The notes beneath the pieces were generated by a model. The model made no database searches. It saw nothing but the letters and a program-made list of their open reading frames with translations, and had not been told where the DNA came from. Shown in pieces: positions 18,648 through 27,170 of a DNA stretch of 64,000 bases (within the stretch, counting starts at the first letter, position 1; each line of letters begins with the position of its first letter). The stretch lies in assembly GCA_001898185.1 (NCBI GenBank), contig MKTI01000002.1, positions 1 through 64,000 of the forward strand, in the 5' to 3' direction. The stretch is from Cellulomonas sp. 73-145 (GTDB taxonomy: Bacteria; Actinomycetota; Actinomycetes; Actinomycetales; Cellulomonadaceae). The translations under genes were made by a program, and so were the position numbers.

Positions 18648-19924
18648 GCGGTCTGGTCCCGGTCGCCGAGCACCTGGCGCGCGTGCTGGCCGCCACCCCG
18701 ACGCTGCCGGCCGAGCGCGTGCCCCTCGCGCAGGCGGCGGGGCGGCGGATCGCCGAGGACGTGCACGCCCTGGTGCCGGTCCCGCCGTGGGACGCCTCGG
18801 CGATGGACGGCTACGCGCTGCGCCACGTCGACCTCGCCGGCGTGGCGACCCAGGGCGAGGCCGGCGGCGCAGACGACGACGGCGTGACGCTCGACGTCGT
18901 CGCCGACGTGCCGGCCGGCTCGGACCTCGACCCGCACCTGACCGCCGGCCAGGCGGTCCGCATCATGACCGGTGCGACGCTGCCCACCGACGCCGACACC
19001 GTCGTGCAGCTGGAGCACACCGACCGCACGGACACACTCGCCGCCCTGCCGCCCACCGTCACCGTGCTGCGCGTACCGACGGCCGGCATGCACGTGCGGC
19101 GCACTGGCGAGGACAAGGCCGTCGGCGACCTGGTGGTCCCCGCCGGCACGCTGGCGCGGGCCACCGTGCTGTCAGCGCTGGCGTCCACCGGCCACGGCAG
19201 CGTGCTGGTCACCCGGGCGCCGCGGGTCGCCGTGATCGCCACCGGCAGCGAGCTGGTGGCACCGGGAGAGCCGCTCCCGCGCGGGCACATCCCCGACTCG
19301 AACAGCCTTCTGGTGTCCGGGCTGGTGGCCGAGGCGGGTGGCGAGGTGCTCACGGCCGAACGGGTGCACGACGATCCCGCGGCGCTCGCGTCCGCCCTCG
19401 AACGGGCGGTCGCCCTGGAGCCCGATGCGGTGATCCTGACCGGTGGGGTGAGCGCGGGGGCGTTCGACCCGGTCAAGCAGCTGTTCACCGGCTCCTCGGA
19501 CGTCACGTTCACCAAGGTCGCCATGCAGCCCGGCAAGCCGCAGGCGTTCGGCACGCTGCCGGGCGGGGCGCTGCTGCTGGCGCTGCCGGGCAACCCGGTC
19601 AGCGTGTGGGTGTCGTTCCACGTGTTCGTCCGTCCGGCGCTGCTGACCATGCAGGGTGCGGAGCCGTCGGCCGTGCAGCCGGAGCCGGTGCGCGCCCGCG
19701 CCGCATCGTCGTGGCGCACGCCGGCCGGCCGCACCCAGTACCTGCCCGTCCGCCTGTCGCCGGCCGCGGAGGGCTGGTCCGTCGAACCGGCAGCCCGGCG
19801 TGGGTCGGCATCGCACCTGGTCGGCAGCCTCGCGGCGGCCGACGGGTATGCGATCGTGCCCGCGGAGACTGACGAGGTTCAGGCCGGCGACCTGGTGGAC
19901 GTCGTGCTGACGGACCGGCGCTGA
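18644..19924 (+). CDS. moeA: Molybdopterin molybdenumtransferase MoeA
   Basis: Inserts molybdate into adenylated molybdopterin. The 426-residue protein shows PPWDASAMDGYALR (the invariant MoeA N-terminal block), VRIMTGATLPTDADTVVQLE, the C-terminal MoCo-binding signature LTGGVSAGAFDPVKQLF and LPGNPVSVWVSFHVFVRP, then the domain IV tail. The GTG start overlaps the moeB stop by 4 bases. moaC follows after 16 bases. Length and motif order are normal. Confidence 0.95.
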
Positions 19925-19940
19925 GGACGAAGAAGGAGCC

Positions 19941-20414
19941 ATGGACGCACTGACCCACCTCGACGGTGCCGGCCACGCCCGGATGGTCGACGTGACCGAG
20001 AAGACGCCGACGGTCCGCTCGGCGACGGCCAGCGGATTCGTGCACTGCAGCCCCACGGTGGTCGCCGCGCTGCGTGACGACGCGGTGCCGAAGGGCGACG
20101 CGTTCGCCGTCGCCCGCATCGCCGGGATCGCCGGCGCCAAGCGGTGCGCCGAGCTGCTGCCGCTCGCGCACGTGATCGGCGTGCACGGCGCCAGCGTCGA
20201 CCTCGAGCTGACCGACGAGGGCGTGCGGATCAGCGCGACGGTGCGCACGGCCGACCGCACGGGTGTGGAGATGGAGGCGTTCACCGCGGTGTCGGTGGCG
20301 GCGCTCGCGCTGGTCGACATGGTCAAGGCGCTGGACCGGGGCGTGTGGTTCGGCGACGTGCGGCTCGAGGCGAAGACCGGCGGGAAGTCCGGCGAGTGGC
20401 GCCGCGAGCCGTGA
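19941..20414 (+). CDS. moaC: Cyclic pyranopterin monophosphate synthase MoaC
   Basis: Second enzyme of MoCo synthesis, converting the MoaA product to cPMP. The 157-residue protein has the canonical MVDVTEKTPTVRSATASG start, KGDAFAVARIAGIAGAKR and the active-site segment LLPLAHVIGVHG, then GVEMEAFTAVSVAALALVDMVK with the catalytic Asp/Lys pair. GAAGGAG lies upstream of the ATG. The mobA GTG overlaps its stop. The partner MoaA is 3 kb downstream on the other strand. Confidence 0.95.
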   Translation: MDALTHLDGAGHARMVDVTEKTPTVRSATASGFVHCSPTVVAALRDDAVPKGDAFAVARIAGIAGAKRCAELLPLAHVIGVHGASVDLELTDEGVRISATVRTADRTGVEMEAFTAVSVAALALVDMVKALDRGVWFGDVRLEAKTGGKSGEWRREP

Positions 20415-21484
20415 CCGCCGGGGGCACGGCGGGCGGCGCGGCTGGCGACCCAGCCGGGGTCACCGCGCGGGTCAGCGTCGGCGCTCGCGCCGCTGACGTC
20501 CAGGCGGTGGTTCTGACGGGCGGGCGCGGGTCGCGGCTCGGCGGTGCGGCCAAGGCGGAGCTGGATCTCGGCGACGGACCGCTGATCGCCCGGCTGCTCG
20601 ACGCGCTCGGCGCGGCCGGCATCGCCGACGCCGTCGTCGTCGGGCCGCCACCCTCCCACGTGCCGGACTCCGTCCGCGTGCGCGTCACCCGCGAGGACCC
20701 GCCTTTCGGCGGTCCGGCCGCGGCCGTGCAGGCGGCGATGCCCCTGGTCGAGGCCCCCTGGGTGCTGCTGCTCGCGTGCGACCTGCCGCGCGCCGCCGAC
20801 GTCGTGCGCCTGCTGCTGGACCGCTGGGGCGACGCGTCCGGCACCGCCGGCGACGGCGTGGTGCTGGTGGACGGCGAGCAGCACCCGCAGTGGCTCGCCG
20901 GGATCTACGCGCGGGAGCCGCTCGCGCAGGCGTTGCGGTCGGCCGCCTCGGCCGCGACGCTCGGAGGACGGCGCGGCGTGCGGATGGGCGACGTGGTGGG
21001 ACAGCTGGAGCTGGCACCGGTGACGGACGCGGCCGGCGTCTCGCGGGACGTGGACACCCCGGACGACCTGGCGTGGTGGCGGGCGGCGCGGGAGCAACGA
21101 GGGACGACGAGCGGGAGGACGACCGTGGAGCACAGCGGCAAGGCCGGACGGGTTCCGGCGGGGGCGCTCGGCGACTGGCTCGCCGAGCTGCAGGGGCTGC
21201 TCGGCATCGAGGACCGGATCGACGTCGACACCGTGCTGGACGTCGCGCGCGACGTGGCGCACGGGGTGGCGCGTCCGGCGGCGCCGCTGAGCACGTTCGC
21301 GCTCGGCCTGGCCGTGGGCCGCTCGGCCGCTGCCGGGGTGCCGGTCGAGGAGGAGCTGGAGCGCCTGGCGGCGCTGGTGCAGCGGCGCGCGCTGGAGCAC
21401 GCCGGCACCGACGACGACGCAGGCACGCCGATGCCGGAGCAGGCCGCCACAGAGCAGGCCGCCACAGAGCAGGGCACCGCGTGA
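20411..21484 (+). CDS. mobA: MobA-type molybdenum cofactor guanylyltransferase fused to a DUF6457-like domain
   Basis: Attaches GMP to molybdopterin to make the MGD form that NarG needs. Residues about 30-225 form a nucleotidyltransferase domain with LTGGRGSRLGGAAKAEL, the FGGPAAAVQAA loop and LLACDLPRA metal site. Residues about 240-345 are a separate helical domain (GALGDWLAELQGLLGI to STFALGLAVGRSAAAGV) resembling DUF6457, often encoded next to or fused to mobA in actinobacteria. A good ribosome site (GGGAGGA) and GTG at 21125 lie exactly at the domain joint, so the C-terminal domain may also be made alone. The C-terminus has a short ATEQ repeat. Start is GTG at 20411, overlapping the moaC stop. 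Confidence 0.88.
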   Translation: MTAGGTAGGAAGDPAGVTARVSVGARAADVQAVVLTGGRGSRLGGAAKAELDLGDGPLIARLLDALGAAGIADAVVVGPPPSHVPDSVRVRVTREDPPFGGPAAAVQAAMPLVEAPWVLLLACDLPRAADVVRLLLDRWGDASGTAGDGVVLVDGEQHPQWLAGIYAREPLAQALRSAASAATLGGRRGVRMGDVVGQLELAPVTDAAGVSRDVDTPDDLAWWRAAREQRGTTSGRTTVEHSGKAGRVPAGALGDWLAELQGLLGIEDRIDVDTVLDVARDVAHGVARPAAPLSTFALGLAVGRSAAAGVPVEEELERLAALVQRRALEHAGTDDDAGTPMPEQAATEQAATEQGTA

Positions 21485-21738
21485 GCACCACCACGGCCAC
21501 CGTGACGGTGCGGCTGTTCGCCGCCGCAGCCGAGGCGGTCGGTGCCGAGCAGCTGGAGCTGCCGGCCGCCATCGTGCAGGACGTCGTCGACGCGCTGGTC
21601 GCGGCGGGCGGCCCGGACACCGCCTCGGTCCTCGGCCGCTGCTCGTTCCTGGTCGGCGGCCTGCGCGCGGACACGGCGCAGGTCGCGGTGCCAGCTGGTG
21701 CCGTCGTCGACGTCATGCCGCCGTTTGCCGGCGGCTGA
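21481..21738 (+). CDS. moaD: Molybdopterin synthase sulfur carrier subunit MoaD
   Basis: Small ubiquitin-like protein (85 residues) that carries the thiocarboxylate used by MoaE. It begins at GTG 21481, overlapping the mobA stop, with TVTVRLFAAAAEAVGAEQLEL. It ends in MPPFAGG; the terminal Gly-Gly, activated by MoeB, is the defining feature. It is the last cofactor gene of this operon. The MoaE partner is encoded on the opposite strand at 24176. Confidence 0.93.
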   Translation: MSTTTATVTVRLFAAAAEAVGAEQLELPAAIVQDVVDALVAAGGPDTASVLGRCSFLVGGLRADTAQVAVPAGAVVDVMPPFAGG

Positions 21739-21765
21739 CAGCTGCCGCTGCGGACACCCCACCGG

Positions 21766-22242
21766 GTGACACCGTTCCCTGAGATCACGCCAGATACTGC
21801 ATCGGTGCCCCGCGTCCCTCCGCCTTCCGCAGGCACCAGGTCGGCCTGGTTCCTCGCCCTCCACATGCGGGAGCTGCGGAACGGGCCTTCCGTGGAGCGA
21901 GCTCACTCGGACCGAGCGGCCGTTGCGGCGGGAGAGGCGCGCACGGTGAGCTGCTTCCTGCGTGCAGACTTCGATGGCTACCCGCGTCGGTCACGGCAGG
22001 GTCTCTTGTGGCTCCAGCGGCCTGCGGCGACGTGGCGGCCGTTCTGGTCGGTCCGCCGTCGAGGACTTCAGCTGCCCAACGACGCGACGGTCATGGACGT
22101 CCGCGAGCCGGACCCTGCCGAGTGGAACGTCAAGAGCGACCTGTTCCGGGTGATCATCGCTCGCACCCCCGGTGGGGTGCTTGAGATGGCCGTGCCGACG
22201 GTCGACGTGCCGCTCGTGAAGGCGTTCCTCGCCGGATCCTGA
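21766..22242 (+). CDS. Conserved-looking hypothetical protein
   Basis: A 158-residue frame starting at GTG 21766, without a clear ribosome site; a later ATG near 21865 would give about 125 residues. The C-terminal part (about 60-158) has an alternating Trp-rich pattern, CFLRADF, LLWLQRPAATWRPFWSV and LEMAVPTVDVPLVKAFL, which reminds me of actinobacterial DUF2550-type domains. The N-terminal membrane helix of that family is absent. Its codon use is slightly less GC-extreme than the MoCo genes. It separates the two MoCo blocks and has no visible role in the pathway. Confidence 0.5.
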   Translation: MTPFPEITPDTASVPRVPPPSAGTRSAWFLALHMRELRNGPSVERAHSDRAAVAAGEARTVSCFLRADFDGYPRRSRQGLLWLQRPAATWRPFWSVRRRGLQLPNDATVMDVREPDPAEWNVKSDLFRVIIARTPGGVLEMAVPTVDVPLVKAFLAGS

Positions 22243-22364
22243 GCGGAGGGTCAGCGGATGCTGGTCGAGCTGGCAGGCGCCGCCACTGCGTCGTTCACCG
22301 GCGGCTGACCGCGGTCCGCGAAGCTTCGGCTCAAGCCGACAGCCCCGGGTGACGACAAACGACC

Positions 22365-23036
22365 ATGCGCAGTCCTGGCTCGCAGCCGTCGGCCGCCTCC
22401 GCCGTCGTGCTCACCATCGAGGACTGGGCGGGGACGTTTCACGTACCAGCGGGCGCAGAGGCACGTTTCGAACCGGGGCCGCGCTGGATGGTGCCCGCCG
22501 CAGGTGCGCTCGGTCTGCTCCTCGCGGCCCTCCTCATCAGACCCGGACCGCCGTCCCCCTTCGCGTCTCTCGGAGTTCTGCTCGTCGTGGTGGGTGTTGC
22601 GGCGACGGGCATGGAGCTCGGAGGCGCCCGCGGTGTCACGGTCGCGATGGCCGTCACAACGGTGGTGTGGGTCGCGACCGGTGCGGCCCTGCTCGGTGGG
22701 GCCTTGCCGGACGAGCGTCTGCTGCTCGGATTCCTGACGCTCGGCATCCTCGGGGAGGTGATCGGCGCAGAGCGTCTTCGACGGCAAGCGCACGCGGAAC
22801 GCGACCGCGTCGTCGCTGCACGCCGCGGCACGCGCATCGACGGCTGGGTGGTGCGAGTCGACGGTCCGCCCTGGGGCCGGCAGCTGACGGTCGAGGCGTC
22901 GGGCGGCACCGAGGGCCCGTGGACGGGCTCGTGGACCGGCTGGCAGACGCGCCGACCGGCCGTCGGCCACCCCGTCGGGATCTGGCGCGGGGAGGACGGC
23001 CGGGCCGTCGTCCTGCTGCCCCGAGAGCCGCGCTGA
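22365..23036 (+). CDS. Hypothetical membrane protein
   Basis: A 223-residue frame with a hydrophilic start and about four hydrophobic helices (residues about 42-58, 66-84, 92-110, 115-130). A positively charged, then beta-rich C-terminal part (RIDGWVVRVDGPPWGRQLTVEASGG) follows. I recognise no family. No Shine-Dalgarno site is obvious before the ATG at 22365. It converges on moaA with 19 bases between the stops. The topology resembles small DUF membrane proteins of unknown function. Confidence 0.55.
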   Translation: MRSPGSQPSAASAVVLTIEDWAGTFHVPAGAEARFEPGPRWMVPAAGALGLLLAALLIRPGPPSPFASLGVLLVVVGVAATGMELGGARGVTVAMAVTTVVWVATGAALLGGALPDERLLLGFLTLGILGEVIGAERLRRQAHAERDRVVAARRGTRIDGWVVRVDGPPWGRQLTVEASGGTEGPWTGSWTGWQTRRPAVGHPVGIWRGEDGRAVVLLPREPR

Positions 23037-23055
23037 TCGGCGGGCCGGCGCGCGG

Positions 23056-24174
23056 TCAGCCGCCGATGGCGTTCATGCCGCGGGCCGGCTGGAGGAAGCC
23101 CGGGTCGTTGATGCCGTGGCCGGGCAGCTTGCCGTGCACGCACCGGCGGAGCACGACGTCGAGCGCGTCGTCCGTCCGCTCGTCGTCGAGCCCGTCCGGG
23201 CCCGGCTGATCCCGCAGCACCGCCCGCAGGTCCAGCTCGGAGGTGGCGAACAGGCAGCTGCGCAGCTGGCCGTCGGCCGTCAGCCGCAGCCGGTCGCACG
23301 CGCCGCAGAACGGCGCCGTCACGGCCGCGATCACGCCGACCCGGTCGGGCCCGCCGTCGAGCAGGAACGTCTCCGCCGGCGCGCCGCCACGCCCCGGCAG
23401 CGGAGTGAGCGTCCACCGCTCCCCCAGCGCCGCCAGCATCTCGTCGCGCGTCACCATGCGGCCGCGGTCCCAGGTGTGCCCGGCGTCCAGCGGCATCTGC
23501 TCGATGAACCGCATCTGCGCGCCGTGAGCCACGGCGAACTCGACCAGGTCCACCAGCTCGTCGTCGTTCACGCCGCGCATCGCCACTGCGTTGAGCTTCA
23601 GCGGCCGCAGCGGCGACGCGGCCGCCGCCGCGATCCCCTCGAGCACGTCGTCGAGCCTGTCGCGCCTGGTCAGGGCGTGGAACCGGTCGGGGCGCAGGGT
23701 GTCCAGGCTGATGTTCAGCCGGTGCAGACCGGCCGCGACCAGGTCGTCGAGCACCGCGCCGAGCCGGATGCCGTTGGTGGTCATCGCTACCTGGACCGGG
23801 TCTCCGGCCGGCCCGCGCAACGCCGACAGCCGCCGCACCAGGTCCACCAGGTCGGGCCGCAGCAGGGGTTCGCCCCCGGTCAGCCGGAACGTGGTGACGC
23901 CGTCCTGCGCGCACACGCGGGCGACCCGGACGATCTCGTCGGCGGACAGGATGCTTGGTGTGGCCAGCCAGGCCATGCCCTCGGCCGGCATGCAGTACGT
24001 GCAGCGCAGCGAGCACCGGTCGGTCAACGAGATGCGCAGGTCGCGGTGCACCCGGCCGAAGGTGTCCACCAGCGGGTCGCCGCGGTGGCCGAGCGGCGTC
24101 CCGCCGATCGGCTCGGATGCGGGTCGGGGGCCACCGATGGTGACCGGGACCGCCGTCCGCAGCGGGCCCGTCAC
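23056..24174 (-). CDS. moaA: GTP 3',8-cyclase MoaA (radical SAM)
   Basis: First step of MoCo synthesis, turning GTP into the cyclic intermediate used by MoaC. The 372-residue protein has the radical SAM cluster motif CSLRCTYCMP, the SAM-binding TGGEPLL, the second cluster Cys residues in FCGACDRLRLTADGQLRSCLF (quoted in part) and the C-terminal Gly-Gly tail (GMNAIGG) that enters the active site. Start is GTG at 24174, one base after the moaE stop. An upstream extension of the frame is non-conserved and overlaps moaE. It is last of the moaB-moaE-moaA unit. Confidence 0.94.
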   Translation of the reverse strand: MTGPLRTAVPVTIGGPRPASEPIGGTPLGHRGDPLVDTFGRVHRDLRISLTDRCSLRCTYCMPAEGMAWLATPSILSADEIVRVARVCAQDGVTTFRLTGGEPLLRPDLVDLVRRLSALRGPAGDPVQVAMTTNGIRLGAVLDDLVAAGLHRLNISLDTLRPDRFHALTRRDRLDDVLEGIAAAAASPLRPLKLNAVAMRGVNDDELVDLVEFAVAHGAQMRFIEQMPLDAGHTWDRGRMVTRDEMLAALGERWTLTPLPGRGGAPAETFLLDGGPDRVGVIAAVTAPFCGACDRLRLTADGQLRSCLFATSELDLRAVLRDQPGPDGLDDERTDDALDVVLRRCVHGKLPGHGINDPGFLQPARGMNAIGG

Positions 24175-24175
24175 G

Positions 24176-24589
24176 TCAGATCCCCACCCAGGTGGAGCGA
24201 CCGTCCGCCTGCGACTGCCGCTTCCACACGGGCAGCTCGGCCTTGATCCGCTCGACGAGCTCGCGCGACACCTCGTACGCCTCCGCGCGGTGCGCCGTCG
24301 CCACGCACGCGACCAGGGCCAGGTCACCCACGGCCAGTGCACCGATGCGGTGGCTGACGGCCACCCGGGCCCCGCCTGCCTCGGCTCGCGCCGCGAGCTC
24401 CACCAGGATCCGCTCGGCGTCGGGGTGCGCGCTGTACTCGATGCCGGTCACCTCGCCGTCGGCGCCCGGGTCGTGGTCGCGCACCTGCCCGACGAAGGTG
24501 ACGACGGCACCGCAGGCCGGGTCCTGCACGGCGGCCAGGTGCTCGGCGAGGTCCAGCGGTGCGCTGCTGACGCGCGCGAGCGCCGCCAT
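24176..24589 (-). CDS. moaE: Molybdopterin synthase catalytic subunit MoaE
   Basis: Transfers sulfur from MoaD to cPMP to make molybdopterin. The 137-residue protein has GAVVTFVGQVRDHDPG, then EYSAHPDAERIL, the VSHRIGALAVGD block and the catalytic-lysine region AELPVWKRQSQADGRSTWV. The start codon shares its first base with the moaB stop (24589), giving tight coupling. MoaD is encoded divergently 2.4 kb away, so the synthase subunits are in separate operons here. Confidence 0.95.
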   Translation of the reverse strand: MAALARVSSAPLDLAEHLAAVQDPACGAVVTFVGQVRDHDPGADGEVTGIEYSAHPDAERILVELAARAEAGGARVAVSHRIGALAVGDLALVACVATAHRAEAYEVSRELVERIKAELPVWKRQSQADGRSTWVGI

Positions 24590-25188
24590 CAGTGGTCGCC
24601 GCCGCGCAGCTGGTCGAGCACGTGGGGCACCAGGGGCACCAGCACCTCCAGGGACTCGCGGACGGCGGCGGGCGAACCGGGCAAGTTCACCACCACCGAG
24701 TGTCCGGCCGTTCCGGCGACCGCGCGCGACAGGGCCGCCGTCGGAGTCTTCTGCAGACCTCGGGCGCGGATCACCTCGGCGACACCCGGCAGCTCCAGGT
24801 CGAGCACGGCGCGGGTCCCCTCCGGTGTGCGGTCCCGCGGTCCGACACCGGTCCCACCGAGGGTCAGCACCAGGTCGGGACCCTCCGCGACCGCCTCCTC
24901 GAGAGCGAGGCGAACCGGCTCGGCCCCGTCCGGGACCACGCGGGGCGCGTCCACCGACCAGCCGGCCTGCGTCAGCGCCTCTACGGCTGCGGGTCCGGAC
25001 AGGTCCTCGCGCAGCCCGGCTGCGGACCGGTCCGAGACGGTGATCACCACGGCGCGGCGACGCGGCACCTGGTCGGTGTGGACGTGGACGTGGGCGTCGG
25101 CGGAGGGGTTGCGGTCGACCTCGTGGCGGTGCTGGCCGGCGGTGTCCACGCCGTGCGCAGCGGCGTCCGTCGGGTCCGGTCGCGGCAT
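24589..25188 (-). CDS. moaB: MoaB/Mog-type molybdopterin adenylyltransferase
   Basis: Adenylates molybdopterin before MoeA-dependent molybdenum insertion. After a His/Asp-rich N-terminal extension (about 45 residues, including HEVDRNPSADAHVHVHTD) the 199-residue protein has VVITVSDRSAAGLREDLSGP, LVLTLGGTGVGPRDRTPEGT and VVNLPGSPAAVRESLEVL, all MoaB/MogA blocks. ATG at 25188 was chosen. TATATT lies six bases upstream with no ribosome site, so the mRNA is probably leaderless. It heads the moaB-moaE-moaA unit, divergent from the regulator at 25225. The His-rich extension is unusual and may bind metal (inference). Confidence 0.88.
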   Translation of the reverse strand: MPRPDPTDAAAHGVDTAGQHRHEVDRNPSADAHVHVHTDQVPRRRAVVITVSDRSAAGLREDLSGPAAVEALTQAGWSVDAPRVVPDGAEPVRLALEEAVAEGPDLVLTLGGTGVGPRDRTPEGTRAVLDLELPGVAEVIRARGLQKTPTAALSRAVAGTAGHSVVVNLPGSPAAVRESLEVLVPLVPHVLDQLRGGDH

Positions 25189-25224
25189 CCGGTCAATATA
25201 ACGGACGATGGTAGTTTCTAAGCC
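25189..25224. promoter_or_regulatory. 36-bp divergent promoter between moaB and the second SufR-like regulator
   Basis: Only 36 bases separate the two start codons. TATATT (minus strand, about 25195-25200) sits six bases before the moaB ATG. TAGTTT (plus strand, about 25210-25215) sits a similar distance before the regulator GTG. Both genes would be leaderless and any bound regulator would affect both, suggesting autoregulation. Confidence 0.5.
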
Positions 25225-25938
25225 GTGACGGCAGCGGACGACGCGAGCACCAGCGCCGCGCTGGCCTCCCCGGCACGCCGCCGGGTGCTCGACGCGGTCC
25301 GCGCGGCAGCGGAGCCCCCGACGGCCCAGCAGCTCGCCGTCGAGCTGGACCTGCACGTCACCACGGTCCGCTTCCACCTGGACCTGCTGGAGCAGTCGGG
25401 TCTCGTGGAGCGGGTGACCCGCCATGCCGGCCGGCGCGGGCGGCCCAGCGTGCACTACCGCGCGGTGGGCCCGGCGGCGGACGTCGCGAGGGACCAGATG
25501 ATCGAGGCGCTCGCCGAGGCCCTTGCCGCGAGCGGAGCCGCCGCGCACCGGGAGTCGGCGGCGGCGGGCCGGCGGTGGGCGGACCAGCTCGCGGCGCGAG
25601 CCGACACCGACCCCGACACGCACATCGACCCCGCCACGCGCACCGACCCCGCCGGTCAGGCTGCCGAGGCCACCGCCGCCATCTCCGAGGTGTTCGGGCG
25701 GCTCGGCTTCGACCCCGAGGCGCACGACGACACGATCCGGCTGAGGTCCTGCCCGTTCCGCGAGACCGCGTCCCGCTACCCCGAGATCGTCTGCCAGGTG
25801 CACACCGGGTTGGCGCAAAGACTGGCGGAACGGGCCTTCGACGGGGAACGTGTGCAGGTACGCCTCACCCCCTTCGTCGAACCGGAGCTCTGCGTGCTCC
25901 GCCTGGCCCCGCGAACGGATGACGCCCTTGTCCGCTGA
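25225..25938 (+). CDS. SufR-like winged-helix regulator with three conserved cysteines (second copy)
   Basis: A 237-residue paralogue of the regulator at 12449. The N-terminal winged helix (LAVELDLHVTTVRFHLDLLE and wing GRRGRPSVHY) is followed by a charged linker with a TDPDTHIDPATRTDP repeat. The effector domain has Cys176, Cys190 (thirteen residues apart), His193 and Cys223 (RSCPFRE, IVCQVHTG, ELCVLRL). This pattern suggests an Fe-S cluster or other metal/thiol sensor. The GTG start is leaderless. Its 3' end overlaps the P450 start by 20 bases, so the P450 is a likely co-transcribed target. Confidence 0.78.
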   Translation: MTAADDASTSAALASPARRRVLDAVRAAAEPPTAQQLAVELDLHVTTVRFHLDLLEQSGLVERVTRHAGRRGRPSVHYRAVGPAADVARDQMIEALAEALAASGAAAHRESAAAGRRWADQLAARADTDPDTHIDPATRTDPAGQAAEATAAISEVFGRLGFDPEAHDDTIRLRSCPFRETASRYPEIVCQVHTGLAQRLAERAFDGERVQVRLTPFVEPELCVLRLAPRTDDALVR

Positions 25939-27109
25939 ACCGAGCTCCCAGGACGACTGGGACCCGCGCTCTCCCGCCGTCCTGCAGGACCAGCTCGCCG
26001 CGTACGACGAGATGCGCGGCCGCTGCCCCGTCGCGCACAGCGAGTACCTCGGCTGGTCGCTGTTCCGCCACGCCGACGTGCTGCAGGTGGTGCAGGACCA
26101 CCAGACCTTCTCCAACGCGGTGTCCACGCACCTGAACGTCCCGGACGGCATGGACCCGCCCGAGCACACCGTGTACCGGCAGATGGTCGACCGGTACTTC
26201 ACCGACGAGCTGGTGGACGCCTTCGAGCCGGAGTGCCGCCGGGTGGTGACCGAGCTGCTGGGCCAGCTGCCGCGGGACGGGTCGCCGTGGGACGTCGCGG
26301 AGCTTTCGGAGCAGGTGGCCCTGCGCACCCAGTCCGCGTACCTCGGCTGGCCGGAGCGGCTGCACGAGCCGCTGCGCGCCTGGACCGCCCGCAACCGCGC
26401 GGCCACCCTGGCGCGGGACCGCGGCGCGATGGCGGACGTGGCGGAGGACTTCGACGGCTACATCACCGGTCTGCTGGACGAGCGACGGGCGCTCGGGGAC
26501 GCGGCGCCGGACGACCTGACGACGCGCCTGCTGGCCGACCAGGTGGACGGGCGGCCGCTGACCGGCCCGGAGCTCGTCTCCACGCTGCGCAACTGGACCG
26601 TCGGCGAGCTGAGCACCATCGCGGCGTCCGTCGGCATCGTCGTGCACCTGCTCGCCACCCGACCGGAGACGCAGCAGGCGCTGCGCGACGACCCGTCGCT
26701 GATCCCCGCCGCGATGGACGAGATGCTGCGGATCCACCCGCCGCTGGTGGCCAACCGCCGCGTGGTGACCCGGGACGTCACCGTGGGTGGCCACGACTTC
26801 GCACCGGGCGACCGGCTGACCGTGATGTGGGCGTCGGCAGATCGGGACGAGGCCGTGTTCGGCGATCCCGACGAGCTGCGGCTGGACCGGCCGCCGGCGG
26901 ACAACCTGCTGTACGGCGCGGGGATCCACGTCTGCCCGGGTGCCCCGCTGGCCCGGCTCGAGCTGCGCGTGCTGACCGAGGAGCTGCTGCGCCGCACGCG
27001 CTCGATCGAGCTGGACACCGAGCAGCAGCCGGAGCTGGCCGTCTACCCCGCCAGCGGCTTCACGCGGCTCTTCGTCCGGGTGCGCCGGGCGGGGCGCCAC
27101 ACCGCCTGA
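25919..27109 (+). CDS. Cytochrome P450 lacking the I-helix acid residue
   Basis: Haem-thiolate enzyme of 396 residues. The haem-binding loop is YGAGIHVCPGAPLARLE with Cys339, and the K-helix ExxR is Glu268-Arg271. The I-helix, which in monooxygenases reads AGxE/DT, is GELST here (229-233). Ser232 stands in place of the acid while Thr233 is kept. Loss of this acid is also seen in fungal P450nor, a nitric oxide reductase. The ATG at 25919 lies within the preceding regulator gene. Position at the edge of a Nar-NirK island without a visible NO reductase makes an NO-related role attractive, but an ordinary monooxygenase with an unusual I-helix cannot be excluded. A ferredoxin is encoded at 3.5 kb. 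Confidence 0.85.
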   Translation: MTPLSAEPSSQDDWDPRSPAVLQDQLAAYDEMRGRCPVAHSEYLGWSLFRHADVLQVVQDHQTFSNAVSTHLNVPDGMDPPEHTVYRQMVDRYFTDELVDAFEPECRRVVTELLGQLPRDGSPWDVAELSEQVALRTQSAYLGWPERLHEPLRAWTARNRAATLARDRGAMADVAEDFDGYITGLLDERRALGDAAPDDLTTRLLADQVDGRPLTGPELVSTLRNWTVGELSTIAASVGIVVHLLATRPETQQALRDDPSLIPAAMDEMLRIHPPLVANRRVVTRDVTVGGHDFAPGDRLTVMWASADRDEAVFGDPDELRLDRPPADNLLYGAGIHVCPGAPLARLELRVLTEELLRRTRSIELDTEQQPELAVYPASGFTRLFVRVRRAGRHTA

Positions 27110-27170
27110 GACCCCCCGAGAGCCCTGCGAGAGCGCCACGTCACCGTGGCGGGACACGGGTCCGTTCGAC

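Noticed and set aside
24589..26406. Minus-strand frame of 605 codons running through moaB and the P450 region
   Set aside because: Only the last 199 codons match MoaB; the rest is antisense shadow of the regulator and P450 genes.
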